Shown: positions 36,999 through 45,821 of the stretch, piece after piece | Position numbering within the stretch: position 1 is the first letter of the stretch | How the letters are laid out: each line of letters starts with the position of its first letter | DNA from: Citrobacter rodentium NBRC 105723 = DSM 16636 | Lineage (GTDB): Bacteria > Pseudomonadota > Gammaproteobacteria > Enterobacterales > Enterobacteriaceae | Length of the DNA stretch: 64,000 nt | Direction: 5' to 3' | NCBI RefSeq assembly: GCF_021278985.1 | Contig: NZ_CP082833.1 | Coordinates: 1,798,001-1,862,000, forward strand | Translations under genes and position numbers: made by a program | Notes under the pieces: generated by a model | The model's database searches: none | What the model saw: only the letters and a program-made list of their open reading frames with translations | What the model was told of the DNA's origin: nothing

Positions 36999-38189
36999 AT
37001 GTTAAACCATATCGTTGAGGAGACGTTACGCGCCTTCCCTGGCAGCCCAATCGCTATGGGAGCATTTCAGGATCAAATGAATGGCGCGCGTCAGCATGTC
37101 CTTGAACTGATTAGCCGTCATTTAACGGAATTCGGTGAACAATTTCCCGCCGAAACCTGCGTTAAAGGCTATTACCCGTTAACCGACAACGTTGAATGGA
37201 CTACCAGCTTCTGGACCGGGCAGCTCTGGCTGGCCTGGGAGATGAGCGGCGAAGCGACGTTCCGTGAACTGGCGGAAAAGCATGTGCGTTCATTCGGTCT
37301 GCGCATTGCCGGACGCCATGATACCAACACCCACGATCTCGGCTTTCTCTATACGCTTTCCTGCGTGGCGGCCTGGCGCCTGACGGGCAATCGCGATGCG
37401 CGCGGTTTTGCCCTGATGGCGGCGGAAGCGCTGCTGGAACGTTTTCATAAGAAGGCGCAGATCATTCAGGCGTGGGGCGATCTTAACGATCCGCAACAGG
37501 CCGGACGGATGATCATCGACTGCAATATGAACCTGCCGCTGCTCTACTGGGCCAGCGAGCAGACCGGCGACAGGCGTTTTGCCGAAGCGGCGAAGGCGCA
37601 CGTGGCGCAGGCAGCGAAATATCTGATTCGTGAAGATACTTCTACATTCCATACTTACTATATGGATGTGGAAACCGGCGCGCCGCGCTATGGCAACACG
37701 CAGCAGGGCTACGCCGACGACTCGTGCTGGTCGCGCGGGCAGGCGTGGGGCATTTACGGCTTCTTGTTGAGCTACATCTACACCGGCGATAAAGAGATGG
37801 TCGCATTGTCGAAAAAGCTGGCGAACTACTTCCTCAACCGACTGCCAGACGATGCCGTTTGTCACTGGGATCTGGCGCTGGTGGGAACCGACGCGCTGCG
37901 CGACTCCTCCTCGGCGGCGATTGCGGTCTGCGGCCTGCTGGAGCTGATTAAACATCTGCCGGTCACCGATCCGGATCGCGAATGCTATCAGCAGTGGGCA
38001 ATGGGGATAATGTCTTCGCTGACCTCGCACTACCTGATGGCGAAAGACGAGAAGGGCAACGGTTTACTGAAGCACTCGGTGTATCACCTGTCCAGCAATA
38101 AGGGTGTGGATGAGTGTGCGAGCTGGGGGGATTATTTCTATGTGGAAGCGCTGATGCGTTTCACCCAGTGCTGGAAGCTGTACTGGTAA
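36999..38189 (+). CDS. GH88 family unsaturated glucuronyl hydrolase
   Basis: A 396-residue cytoplasmic protein with the (alpha/alpha)6 barrel of unsaturated glucuronyl hydrolases. Catalytic aspartates fit Asp113 (NTHDLGFLY) and Asp174 (RMIIDCNMNLPLLYWA). It also shows YPLTDNVEWTTSFWTGQLWLAWE (about 59-81) and DDSCWSRGQAWGIYG (about 240-254). Such enzymes remove the 4,5-unsaturated uronic acid left by polysaccharide lyases from glycosaminoglycan, pectin or other oligosaccharides. It is third in the operon after the transporter, 23 bases downstream. The natural polymer is not shown by the sequence. Confidence 0.88.
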   Translation: MLNHIVEETLRAFPGSPIAMGAFQDQMNGARQHVLELISRHLTEFGEQFPAETCVKGYYPLTDNVEWTTSFWTGQLWLAWEMSGEATFRELAEKHVRSFGLRIAGRHDTNTHDLGFLYTLSCVAAWRLTGNRDARGFALMAAEALLERFHKKAQIIQAWGDLNDPQQAGRMIIDCNMNLPLLYWASEQTGDRRFAEAAKAHVAQAAKYLIREDTSTFHTYYMDVETGAPRYGNTQQGYADDSCWSRGQAWGIYGFLLSYIYTGDKEMVALSKKLANYFLNRLPDDAVCHWDLALVGTDALRDSSSAAIAVCGLLELIKHLPVTDPDRECYQQWAMGIMSSLTSHYLMAKDEKGNGLLKHSVYHLSSNKGVDECASWGDYFYVEALMRFTQCWKLYW

Positions 38190-38196
38190 GTTATTT

Positions 38197-38225
38197 CCGC
38201 GCCGGGAAGGGCCAGGCGCGGAAGA
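38197..38225 (+). repeat. hairpin after the GH88 gene
   Basis: TTCCGCGCC (38197-38205) and GGCGCGGAA (38217-38225) form a 9-bp stem with an 11-base loop, seven bases after the GH88 stop. There is no T run, so it may act as an RNA stability hairpin or a weak terminator. Confidence 0.55.
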
Positions 38226-38364
38226 GACTTATTGATTCTGGTAGAGAGGTCTATTACGCTCAAGCGGAGGCGAGAACGCGGGGGCGCAACGTAATCTGGC
38301 GGGTATCGACAGGTGGATAGCTGATACCGGGGATGAACGCCAAAATACGTGATAAGGAAACAGC

Positions 38365-39549
38365 ATGAACAACACACATCTCGCCCGCAACGTCGATGCG
38401 TTAAAGCCGTCGGCGATCCGCGAATTGTTAAAACACAGCAAAATGCCCGGCGTCATCTCTCTTGGCGGCGGGATCCCCAGCCCCGAACTGTTCGATAAAA
38501 CCGGTCTTGAACTCGCCACCCATCAGATGATGGAAAATCAGTTTCTTGATGCCTTCCAGTATGGTCTGAGCGAGGGCTTTCCGCCTCTGCGCGAGGCTAT
38601 CAGCCAGCTCTGTCGGGAGCGTGGCGTTGACTGCGCGGCGGATCGAATTTTGATCACCAACGGTTCCCAGCAGTCGCTGGATATTCTGGTCAGAACGCTG
38701 GTGAATCCGGGGGATAAGGTGGTGGTTGAGCGCCCGACCTATCTTGCCGCCTTGCAGGTTCTACAGTTGTCGCAGGCCGATATTCTGTCGGTGGGCACCG
38801 ACAAGGACGGCATGATCGTTGACGAGCTGGAGCAGCTGTTGCAGCGCCATACGATTAAAGCGCTGTATGTCGTGCCGACCTTTGGCAATCCGGGGGGCGT
38901 GGTGCTGAGCGAAGCGCGTCGTCGCAAGCTGGTACAGCTGGCGAAACAGCACGATTTCGTGATTATCGAAGACGATCCCTACGGTGAAATTAACTTCACT
39001 GACCAGCACTGGAAACCGCTGTTCCGGCACGCTGCGGAAGCGGGCTGCGCCGGGCATGTGATTTATACCTCGACCTTCTCTAAAATTCTGGCGCCGGGCC
39101 TGCGGGTGGGCTGGGTGGTATTGCCGGAGTGGATCAGCCAAAAAGCGACCATCGTGAAGCAGGCGACCGATCTGCATACCAGCGCGCATTCGCAGGCGAT
39201 GGCCGCCAGCTATCTGTCGCTGGGACGGCTGGCGGAGCAGATTACGCTAATCCGTCAGGCTTATCGCGAGAAGTGTTATGTACTGGCGGATATGATGCGC
39301 AGCGAACTGGACGAACATATCACTTTCCATATGCCGCAGGGCGGGATGTTTCTGTGGGCGACCTTCCGTCACGATTTTGACGCCACGGCCTGGCTTTCCC
39401 GTACCTTAGAGGAAAAAGTTGTCTATGTGCCGGGGGAATTTTTCTACAGCGATAACCCGGACAAGCGCACGCTACGACTCTCTTTTGCCACGCCGACGAT
39501 GGCTGAACTGGAAGAAGCGGTGCGCAGACTGAAAAGAGCGTTGCCTTAA
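38365..39549 (+). CDS. PLP-dependent aminotransferase (class I/II, 2-aminoadipate transaminase-like)
   Basis: A 394-residue fold-type I aminotransferase. ISLGGGIPSPELF (about 31-43), the GLSEGFPPLREAI substrate-entry segment (about 67-79), the NGSQQSLD cofactor loop (about 99-106), TFGNPGG (about 172-178), EDDPYGEI (about 202-209) and the Schiff-base Lys240 in YTSTFSKILAPGLRVGW are all present. It resembles LysN-like enzymes and the catalytic half of MocR regulators, but has no DNA-binding domain. The substrate cannot be told from sequence. It is 175 bases after the GH88 gene and may be an independent unit. Confidence 0.85.
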   Translation: MNNTHLARNVDALKPSAIRELLKHSKMPGVISLGGGIPSPELFDKTGLELATHQMMENQFLDAFQYGLSEGFPPLREAISQLCRERGVDCAADRILITNGSQQSLDILVRTLVNPGDKVVVERPTYLAALQVLQLSQADILSVGTDKDGMIVDELEQLLQRHTIKALYVVPTFGNPGGVVLSEARRRKLVQLAKQHDFVIIEDDPYGEINFTDQHWKPLFRHAAEAGCAGHVIYTSTFSKILAPGLRVGWVVLPEWISQKATIVKQATDLHTSAHSQAMAASYLSLGRLAEQITLIRQAYREKCYVLADMMRSELDEHITFHMPQGGMFLWATFRHDFDATAWLSRTLEEKVVYVPGEFFYSDNPDKRTLRLSFATPTMAELEEAVRRLKRALP

Positions 39550-39558
39550 GGCACCGCC

Positions 39559-39586
39559 GCCGGGTCGTCGTTCTTGCCGACCCGGC
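39559..39586. terminator. hairpin between the aminotransferase and ygiN (convergent)
   Basis: GCCGGGTCG (39559-39567) and CGACCCGGC (39578-39586) form a perfect 9-bp stem with a 10-base loop between convergent genes. T-rich flanks are weak. Confidence 0.6.
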
Positions 39587-39600
39587 ATGACGCAGAACGC

Positions 39601-39915
39601 TTAGATTCCGGATTCCAGAATACGGATATTCATCTCCAGCACGTCGCCCTTCACCGCTTCGCTATACGCTTTCATATGCGGGGTTTGCAGGTGTGCCTCA
39701 AGGTGCGCAATGCTTTCCCACTGTTCAATCATCACGATTGAGTCAGGCGCGGTGGTCTGGAAGCTGACGCCTGCGGCGTGATCCACCATCGGCGCGTAGC
39801 CGTGGCAGCCTTCTTCTTTCAGTACGGTTGGAACGATTTTCGCAAACTGTTCCAGCACCGCCTGGCGGTGATGTTGACCCGGACGGGTACGAATTTCAGC
39901 AATCACTGTAAGCAT
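39601..39915 (-). CDS. ygiN: quinol monooxygenase YgiN
   Basis: A 104-residue ABM-fold protein, the E. coli length (MLTVIAEIRTRPG...). In E. coli it oxidises menadiol to menadione, acting with the quinone reductase MdaB in a proposed quinone redox cycle. Conserved segments include VLKEEGCHGYAPMVDH and MIEQWESIAHLEAHLQTPHM. It is second in the mdaB-ygiN pair, 30 bases downstream of mdaB. Confidence 0.95.
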   Translation of the reverse strand: MLTVIAEIRTRPGQHHRQAVLEQFAKIVPTVLKEEGCHGYAPMVDHAAGVSFQTTAPDSIVMIEQWESIAHLEAHLQTPHMKAYSEAVKGDVLEMNIRILESGI

Positions 39916-39945
39916 GGTTAACTCCTTCTAATTCCAGGCTACCAG

Positions 39946-40527
39946 TTAACCAAAAATCGCGGTCAGATGCTCGCGATATTCTGCAAGATAACGCGGAACG
40001 TCCGGCATTTTGATCACGTCATTGGCGATAAAGGTCGGCAGCGCTTCCATACCGAGGAACTGATTCGCCTTATGGAACGGCAGATAAACGCCGTCAACGC
40101 CCACGCCGTGGAAGAACTGATCTTTCTCGGTAAAGGCTTCCATCGGCGCGTTCCAGGTCAGCGACAGCATATATTTTTTGCCCTGAATCAGGCCGCCGGA
40201 GCCATATTTTTTCGTGGCGTCGGAACGGGTACGGCCATCGCTGGCGTACAGCGTACCGTGGCCTTCGGTAAAGACATCATCAATGTATTTTTTCACCGTC
40301 CACGGCGCGCCCATCCACCAGCCTGGCATCTGCCAGATCACCACGTCGGCCCAGACGAAGTTCTGGACTTCTTCTTTCACATCGTATTCGCCGTCTGCGC
40401 GCACAATGCGAACATCATGCCCGAGGCCGCGCAGCGTGCCGTCCGCGACTTCGGTCAGAGTGTCGTTCAGCTGTCCGTTAGAGTGAGCGAATTTTTTCGC
40501 GCCGTTGATAATCAGGATGTTGCTCAT
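39946..40527 (-). CDS. mdaB: NADPH:quinone reductase MdaB
   Basis: A 193-residue flavodoxin-like protein, the E. coli length. It reduces quinones by two electrons with FAD and NADPH, avoiding semiquinone radicals. The N-terminal strand and phosphate loop LIINGAKKFAHSNGQLN, then WQMPGWWMGAPWTVKKYIDDVF (about 66-87), are typical of the family. It is the first gene of mdaB-ygiN. qseBC lies upstream on the same strand, as in E. coli. Confidence 0.96.
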   Translation of the reverse strand: MSNILIINGAKKFAHSNGQLNDTLTEVADGTLRGLGHDVRIVRADGEYDVKEEVQNFVWADVVIWQMPGWWMGAPWTVKKYIDDVFTEGHGTLYASDGRTRSDATKKYGSGGLIQGKKYMLSLTWNAPMEAFTEKDQFFHGVGVDGVYLPFHKANQFLGMEALPTFIANDVIKMPDVPRYLAEYREHLTAIFG

Positions 40528-40632
40528 TATTTGTCCTCTGCAAAATGCGTTTGAGGCTAATTCTACGCCTGCAGACGGGACGGAGAAATGAGAAAAATGT
40601 ACAAAGTCTTTTGCTGCTGGTGCAATAATTCG

Positions 40633-41979
40633 CTATTTCCATCTCACCGTGGCTTCAAATCCTCCCTCCGGCAGATTGCCAAACGACAGCGTCATGCCGT
40701 GCAGCGCGGCAATACGGCGCACAATCGATAATCCCAGACCGCTGCCGGTAACATGTTGACCGGGCGGGCGGTAAAAACGTTCGCCGATGCGGTCCAGCGC
40801 TTCCGGCGTCACGCCGGGGCCGTTATCTCTGACCGTAAAGTGGTCAGCATTCAGGGTGACGCAGACAATACTGCCGCGCGGGCTGTAGCGAATGGCGTTA
40901 TCCAGCAGATTGCGCGCCAGCAGGCTGAGCAGAAGCGGCTGGCCCGTGCGCTTCACGTCGCGGGCGTTAATGTGCAGCCGCACGTCAATATCCGTCTGCT
41001 GTGCGGCATGGTATATATCCATCACCGCCGATTGCAGCAGCTCGTCCAGGGCGACCGTCGTCACATCCTGCAGATTATCCAGCGAGTCGAGACGGGAAAG
41101 GGTTAGCAGCTGATCGACCAGACGGGTGGCGCGATCGATCCCGGTATGCAGCTGCGCCAGCGCCTTCGCGCGCGCCTGCGGATCGTCGTCAGATAGCTGT
41201 GCCACGTCGGCCTGCACCTTGAGGGCCGCCAGCGGGCTACGCAGCTCATGGGCCGCGTCAGAGGTGAAGCGCCGTTCGCGCATCATCATTTTATGCGTGC
41301 GGGCAAAGAGCTGGTTAAGGGAGTCGATCAGCGGGCGCACCTCGCTCGGCACCCCCTGCGCGCTGAGCGGTTCGCTGGATTCCGGGTCGCGTAAACGCAA
41401 TGCGCCAGCCATTTTCTTCAGCGGCTTAAGTTCTCGGTGCAGCAGTATAATCAATAACAGCAGCATCAGCGGCAGCGCGATAAGCGACGGTACCAGCTGG
41501 GCGATAACGATCGCCAGCGCCATATCTTCACGATATTCCCACTCCTGGCCGACCACAATGCGATACTTGCCGTCCGCAGAAGTCAGCCAGACAAAGCGCC
41601 ACGGATCGTCGTCGTCGTCCAGTTGACCATCGTCAAATCCCTCCCGGCGATAGTTGTAGGGAATATATTGCCCGTTATCGCCGTCGTGCAGCACCATCTT
41701 GCCGTCGAGGGTGTAGATGGCAAAAACCAGCACGTCATCGTCAATATGGCCGTGCTTAAACTTTTTCGGCGTGCGGGCCATTCGCTCAGGGGCCTTCAGT
41801 TCATCCAGATCCAGCGTCACCAGCCGTTTGGCGAACAGCATCAGCTGGGTGTCAAACAGTTCGTCCACGTTGTCGGTGGTTTGCTTCCAGGCGACAAAGC
41901 TTGAGGCCACCCATGTAATGGCCGCCAGAATCAGAAAGATGAGGGTAAGCCTGACGCGCAGGCTAAGACGCTGAGTCAC
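40633..41979 (-). CDS. qseC: sensor histidine kinase QseC
   Basis: A 448-residue kinase (E. coli QseC is 449). It has a first transmembrane helix (about 12-31), an acidic periplasmic sensor domain including DDGQLDDDDDPW (about 116-127), a second helix (about 156-181) and a HAMP-like linker. The DHp phosphorylation site is His244 in SDAAHELRSPL. The ATPase domain has NLLDNAIRYSP, DNGPGV and GSGLGLSIV. QseC phosphorylates QseB and is described as responding to autoinducer-3 and catecholamines. It starts 2 bases after qseB. Confidence 0.96.
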   Translation of the reverse strand: MTQRLSLRVRLTLIFLILAAITWVASSFVAWKQTTDNVDELFDTQLMLFAKRLVTLDLDELKAPERMARTPKKFKHGHIDDDVLVFAIYTLDGKMVLHDGDNGQYIPYNYRREGFDDGQLDDDDDPWRFVWLTSADGKYRIVVGQEWEYREDMALAIVIAQLVPSLIALPLMLLLLIILLHRELKPLKKMAGALRLRDPESSEPLSAQGVPSEVRPLIDSLNQLFARTHKMMMRERRFTSDAAHELRSPLAALKVQADVAQLSDDDPQARAKALAQLHTGIDRATRLVDQLLTLSRLDSLDNLQDVTTVALDELLQSAVMDIYHAAQQTDIDVRLHINARDVKRTGQPLLLSLLARNLLDNAIRYSPRGSIVCVTLNADHFTVRDNGPGVTPEALDRIGERFYRPPGQHVTGSGLGLSIVRRIAALHGMTLSFGNLPEGGFEATVRWK

Positions 41980-41981
41980 TT

Positions 41982-42641
41982 TTATGCCTCGCTAAGGGTA
42001 TAGCCGATGCCGTGAACGGTACGAATAAAATCGCTGCCCAGCTTACGGCGCAGATGGTGGACGTGAACCTCAACGGCGTTGCTGGTCACCTCTTCGTCCC
42101 AGTTATAGAGCTTTTCTTCAATAAGTTTACGCGGCAGCACTCGCCCTTTATTACGCATTAACAGTTCAAGTAGCGCGAACTCTTTTGGCTTAAGCGCTAA
42201 GGCGCTGCCGTTCAGCGCGGCGACCCGGTTACCGGGATTGAGCGTTACCTGTCCGTGGCATAGTTCGCTGCTGGCCTGGCCGCTGGCGCGGCGCATTAAC
42301 GCCTCCAGCCTGGCGGCAACCTCAATAAGCGCGAAGGGCTTACAGAGATAATCGTCCGCGCCGAGGCGCAAGCCTTCGACCCGCTGCGCCAGCGCATCGC
42401 GCGCGGTCAGTATCAATACCGGCTCACGTTTACCCTGTTCGCGCCAGTCGCGCAGAATGTCGCGCCCGTCCATTCCCGGCAGCGACAGGTCGAGGATCAC
42501 CGCGTCATACGGCGCGCTATGCAGCGCTTCCTTCCCCTGACGACCGTCGGTGAACCAGTCGACGCAAAAGCCCATTTTACTCAGACCTGTTTTAATGCCA
42601 TCGCCAATCAACGCATCATCTTCAATCAGTAAAATTCGCAT
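41982..42641 (-). CDS. qseB: response regulator QseB
   Basis: A 219-residue OmpR-family regulator, the E. coli length. The receiver domain has the acidic pair at Asp8-Asp9, phosphoacceptor Asp51 (DAVILDLSLPGMDG) and the conserved switch Thr/Lys in LTARDA and CKPF. The winged-helix DNA-binding domain (about 125-215) ends with VEVHVHHLRRKLGSDFIRTVHGIGY. It works with QseC, and cross-talk with PmrB is known in E. coli. It is divergent from ygiW, with a PmrA/QseB-like repeat in the shared upstream region. Confidence 0.96.
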   Translation of the reverse strand: MRILLIEDDALIGDGIKTGLSKMGFCVDWFTDGRQGKEALHSAPYDAVILDLSLPGMDGRDILRDWREQGKREPVLILTARDALAQRVEGLRLGADDYLCKPFALIEVAARLEALMRRASGQASSELCHGQVTLNPGNRVAALNGSALALKPKEFALLELLMRNKGRVLPRKLIEEKLYNWDEEVTSNAVEVHVHHLRRKLGSDFIRTVHGIGYTLSEA

Positions 42642-42728
42642 CTTTTCATCCCAGGGTCGGATTCACTCAGGGCAAGTAAACCCCGTTGCCGCCCGCAATG
42701 TACAGAAAAAAATAAATCTTTTTTTTGC

Positions 42729-42745
42729 CTTAAGAAGTCGTTAAG
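42729..42745 (+). promoter_or_regulatory. PmrA/QseB-type direct repeat upstream of ygiW and qseB
   Basis: CTTAAG (42729-42734), a five-base spacer, then GTTAAG (42740-42745): TTAAG repeated 11 bases apart, one helical turn. This is close to the known PmrA box (CTTAAT/G-N5-CTTAAT/G), and QseB is a close PmrA paralogue. It lies 48 bases before the ygiW ATG and about 88 bases upstream of qseB. Binding is inferred. Confidence 0.6.
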
Positions 42746-42792
42746 GATTCACTTATTTAATGGATGCAAAAGACGAGAAGGGAGAAATGAAC

Positions 42793-43185
42793 ATGAAAAA
42801 ATCAGCTGCAATTTTTGCCGTTCTGGTACTCAGTACTGCACCGGCTATCGCGGTCCAGCAGGGCGGTTTTTCCGGCCCGACCGCCACACAAACCCAGGGC
42901 GGCGGCTTCGTCGGACCTAACGGGAGCAGCGCGACGGTAGAAAGCGCAAAATCGCTGCGCGATGACACCTGGGTAACGCTGCGCGGCAATATCGTCGAGC
43001 GTATTTCCGATGACCTCTATTTGTTCAAAGATGGTACGGGCTCTATTAATGTCGATATTGATCATAAGCGCTGGTACGGCCTGACGGTCACGCCGCAGGA
43101 TACCGTCGAAATTCAGGGCGAAGTGGATAAAGACTGGAATTCCGTTGAAATCGACGTGAAGCAAATCAGGAAAGTCAGTAAATAA
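42793..43185 (+). CDS. ygiW: periplasmic stress protein YgiW (VisP), BOF family
   Basis: A 130-residue protein, the E. coli length. It has a signal peptide (about 1-20, TAPAIA) followed by an OB-fold (BOF, formerly DUF388) domain: GGFVGPNGSSATVESAKSLRDDTW leads to LRGNIVERISDDLYLFKDGTG and the tail DVKQIRKVSK. In Salmonella VisP binds peptidoglycan and affects stress and virulence in the QseBC network. The start at ATG 42793 (MKKSAAIF) has GGAG 8 bases upstream; earlier in-frame starts add charged residues before the signal peptide. Confidence 0.93.
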   Translation: MKKSAAIFAVLVLSTAPAIAVQQGGFSGPTATQTQGGGFVGPNGSSATVESAKSLRDDTWVTLRGNIVERISDDLYLFKDGTGSINVDIDHKRWYGLTVTPQDTVEIQGEVDKDWNSVEIDVKQIRKVSK

Positions 43186-43193
43186 TCCCCATC

Positions 43194-43217
43194 AGGGCCG
43201 CGTTCGCGGCCCTTTTC
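43194..43217 (+). terminator. terminator after ygiW
   Basis: AGGGCCGC (43194-43201) and GCGGCCCT (43206-43213) form an 8-bp stem with a 4-base loop followed by TTTTCTTT, nine bases after the stop. Confidence 0.9.
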
Positions 43218-43315
43218 TTTGTGACTCAACGCGTCAGATAAGGTAGTATCTGCGGCAATATTGCCTGAAAAGATACCGGGTATCTGGCGGGCTTACAGTT
43301 GAGGAATCACGATTA

Positions 43316-45574
43316 ATGAGCGATATGGCAGAGCGCCTTGCGCTGCATGAATTCACGGAAAACGCCTATCTGAATTACTCCATGTACGTCATCATGGACA
43401 GGGCGCTACCGTTTATTGGCGATGGTCTGAAACCCGTTCAGCGTCGCATCGTTTACGCGATGTCAGAGCTGGGGCTGAACGCCAGCGCCAAATTTAAAAA
43501 ATCCGCCCGTACCGTCGGCGACGTGCTGGGTAAATACCACCCGCACGGCGACAGCGCCTGCTATGAAGCGATGGTGCTGATGGCGCAGCCGTTCTCTTAC
43601 CGTTACCCGCTGGTCGACGGGCAGGGGAACTGGGGGGCGCCTGACGATCCGAAATCCTTCGCGGCGATGCGTTATACCGAATCGCGCCTGTCGAAGTATG
43701 CGGAAGTGCTGCTGGGCGAACTGGGGCAGGGCACCGCTGACTGGGTGCCGAACTTTGACGGTACGCTGCAGGAACCGAAAATGCTGCCCGCCCGTTTGCC
43801 GAACATTCTGCTTAACGGCACCACCGGTATCGCGGTCGGCATGGCGACCGATATTCCGCCGCACAACCTGCGGGAAGTGGCGAAAGCCGCCATCACCCTG
43901 ATTGAAAAGCCGAAAACCACGCTGGATGAGCTGCTGGAGATCGTGCAGGGGCCGGACTTCCCGACCGAAGCGGAAATTATTACTCCGCGCGCTGAAATCC
44001 GTAAAATTTATGAAAACGGGCGCGGCTCGGTGCGTATGCGCGCGGTCTGGACCAAAGAAGACGGCGCGGTGGTGATTACCGCGCTGCCGCACCAGGTGTC
44101 CGGCGCGAAGGTGCTGGAGCAAATCGCCGCCCAGATGCGCAATAAAAAGCTGCCGATGGTGGACGATCTGCGTGACGAGTCCGACCACGAAAACCCGACC
44201 CGCCTGGTGGTGGTGCCGCGTTCCAACCGCGTGGATATGGAGCAGGTGATGAACCACCTGTTCGCCACCACCGATCTGGAAAAAAGCTACCGTATTAACC
44301 TGAATATGATCGGCCTGGACGGTCGCCCGGCGGTGAAAAATCTGCTGGAGATCCTCACCGAATGGCTGGCGTTCCGTCGCGATACCGTGCGTCGTCGCCT
44401 GAACTACCGTCTGGAGAAAGTCCTGAAGCGCCTGCATATCCTGGAAGGTTTGCTGGTAGCGTTTCTCAACATCGACGAAGTGATTGAGATCATCCGTACG
44501 GAAGATGAGCCGAAACCGGCGCTGATGTCGCGCTTTGGCATCACGGAAACCCAGGCTGAAGCGATCCTCGAGCTGAAACTGCGACATCTCGCCAAACTTG
44601 AAGAGATGAAGATCCGCGGTGAACAGGATGAGCTGGAGAAAGAGCGCGATCAGCTGCAGGGGATCCTCGCCTCTGAACGTAAAATGAACACCCTGCTGAA
44701 AAAAGAGTTACAGGCGGATTCCGACGCCTATGGCGACGACCGTCGTTCGCCGCTGCATGAGCGCGAAGAAGCCAAAGCGATGAGCGAGCACGATATGCTG
44801 CCGTCTGAGCCGGTGACCATCGTGCTGTCGCAGATGGGCTGGGTGCGCAGCGCCAAAGGCCATGATATTGACGCTCAGGGACTGAACTACAAAGCGGGCG
44901 ACAGTTATAAATCAGACGTCAAAGGCAAGAGCAACCAGCCAGTGGTGTTTATTGACACTACCGGACGCAGCTACGCCATTGACCCGATCACCCTGCCGTC
45001 GGCGCGTGGTCAGGGCGAGCCGCTGACCGGCAAGCTGACGCTGCCGCCGGGCGCTACCGTTGAGCATATGCTCATGGAAGCCGACGAGCGCAAGCTGCTG
45101 ATGGCATCCGACGCGGGCTACGGCTTCGTCTGCACCTTTAACGATCTGGTGGCGCGTAACCGTGCGGGCAAAGCGTTGATTACGCTGCCGGAAAACGCGC
45201 ACGTGATGCCGCCGGTGGTTATTGACGATGAAAGCGACATGCTGCTGGCGATCACCCAGGCCGGACGTATGCTGATGTTCCCGGTAAGCGATTTGCCGCA
45301 GCTGTCGAAAGGCAAGGGGAACAAGATCATCAACATTCCGTCGGCGGAAGCGCTGAAAGGCGAGGACGGTCTGGCGCATCTGTACGTTCTGCCGCCGCAG
45401 AGCACGCTGACCATTCACGTCGGTAAGCGTAAAATCAAGCTGCGTCCTGAAGAGTTGCAGAAGGTGACCGGTGAACGCGGTCGTCGCGGTACGCTGATGC
45501 GCGGCCTCCAGCGAATCGATCGCATTGACATTGATTCGCCGCGTCGCGCAAGCCAGGGCGACAGCGAAGAGTAA
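43316..45574 (+). CDS. parC: DNA topoisomerase IV subunit A, ParC
   Basis: A 752-residue protein, the E. coli length. It is the DNA cleavage and rejoining subunit of topoisomerase IV. The quinolone-resistance region reads KYHPHGDSACYEAMV (residues about 76-90), with Ser80 and Glu84 of the wild-type kind, so no common resistance change is visible there. The catalytic Tyr is in MRYTESRLS (Tyr120). A beta-pinwheel C-terminal domain begins near residue 495. Unlike gyrase A it is encoded about 11 kb from its partner parE, as in E. coli. Confidence 0.97.
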   Translation: MSDMAERLALHEFTENAYLNYSMYVIMDRALPFIGDGLKPVQRRIVYAMSELGLNASAKFKKSARTVGDVLGKYHPHGDSACYEAMVLMAQPFSYRYPLVDGQGNWGAPDDPKSFAAMRYTESRLSKYAEVLLGELGQGTADWVPNFDGTLQEPKMLPARLPNILLNGTTGIAVGMATDIPPHNLREVAKAAITLIEKPKTTLDELLEIVQGPDFPTEAEIITPRAEIRKIYENGRGSVRMRAVWTKEDGAVVITALPHQVSGAKVLEQIAAQMRNKKLPMVDDLRDESDHENPTRLVVVPRSNRVDMEQVMNHLFATTDLEKSYRINLNMIGLDGRPAVKNLLEILTEWLAFRRDTVRRRLNYRLEKVLKRLHILEGLLVAFLNIDEVIEIIRTEDEPKPALMSRFGITETQAEAILELKLRHLAKLEEMKIRGEQDELEKERDQLQGILASERKMNTLLKKELQADSDAYGDDRRSPLHEREEAKAMSEHDMLPSEPVTIVLSQMGWVRSAKGHDIDAQGLNYKAGDSYKSDVKGKSNQPVVFIDTTGRSYAIDPITLPSARGQGEPLTGKLTLPPGATVEHMLMEADERKLLMASDAGYGFVCTFNDLVARNRAGKALITLPENAHVMPPVVIDDESDMLLAITQAGRMLMFPVSDLPQLSKGKGNKIINIPSAEALKGEDGLAHLYVLPPQSTLTIHVGKRKIKLRPEELQKVTGERGRRGTLMRGLQRIDRIDIDSPRRASQGDSEE

Positions 45575-45588
45575 GATGTTTTTAAACG

Positions 45589-45684
45589 CCTGAAGGCGCC
45601 ATCTGGCAATACCATCGTGCCGGATGGCGCTGCTACCACTTTCCGGCCTGCGGTTTTAATCATGCCGTCGGGCCGGATAAACAT
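45589..45684. repeat. REP elements between parC and plsC
   Basis: GGCGCCATCTGGCAA, GTGCCGGATGGCGCTGC and the inverted TTTCCGGCCTGCGG/CGTCGGGCCGGATAAAC arms form a BIME-like group in the 247-base gap. The remaining sequence to 45821 is AT-rich and probably holds the plsC promoter. Confidence 0.8.
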
Positions 45685-45821
45685 TAAAATTTCCCGTAAA
45701 ACCGTTGTTTATTCGTCAATAGCGATTAACAATACAGTTTTCCAGAGAGCCACATTAACAATACCCTAACCTGATAGCAGGTGACGTAGAATCCCGGGCT
45801 CTTAGGCCTTCAGAGGTTGTT

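Noticed and set aside
43500..43600. Quinolone-resistance change in parC
   Set aside because: The region reads with Ser80 and Glu84 in HPHGDSACYE, the usual sensitive residues; no resistance substitution is visible.
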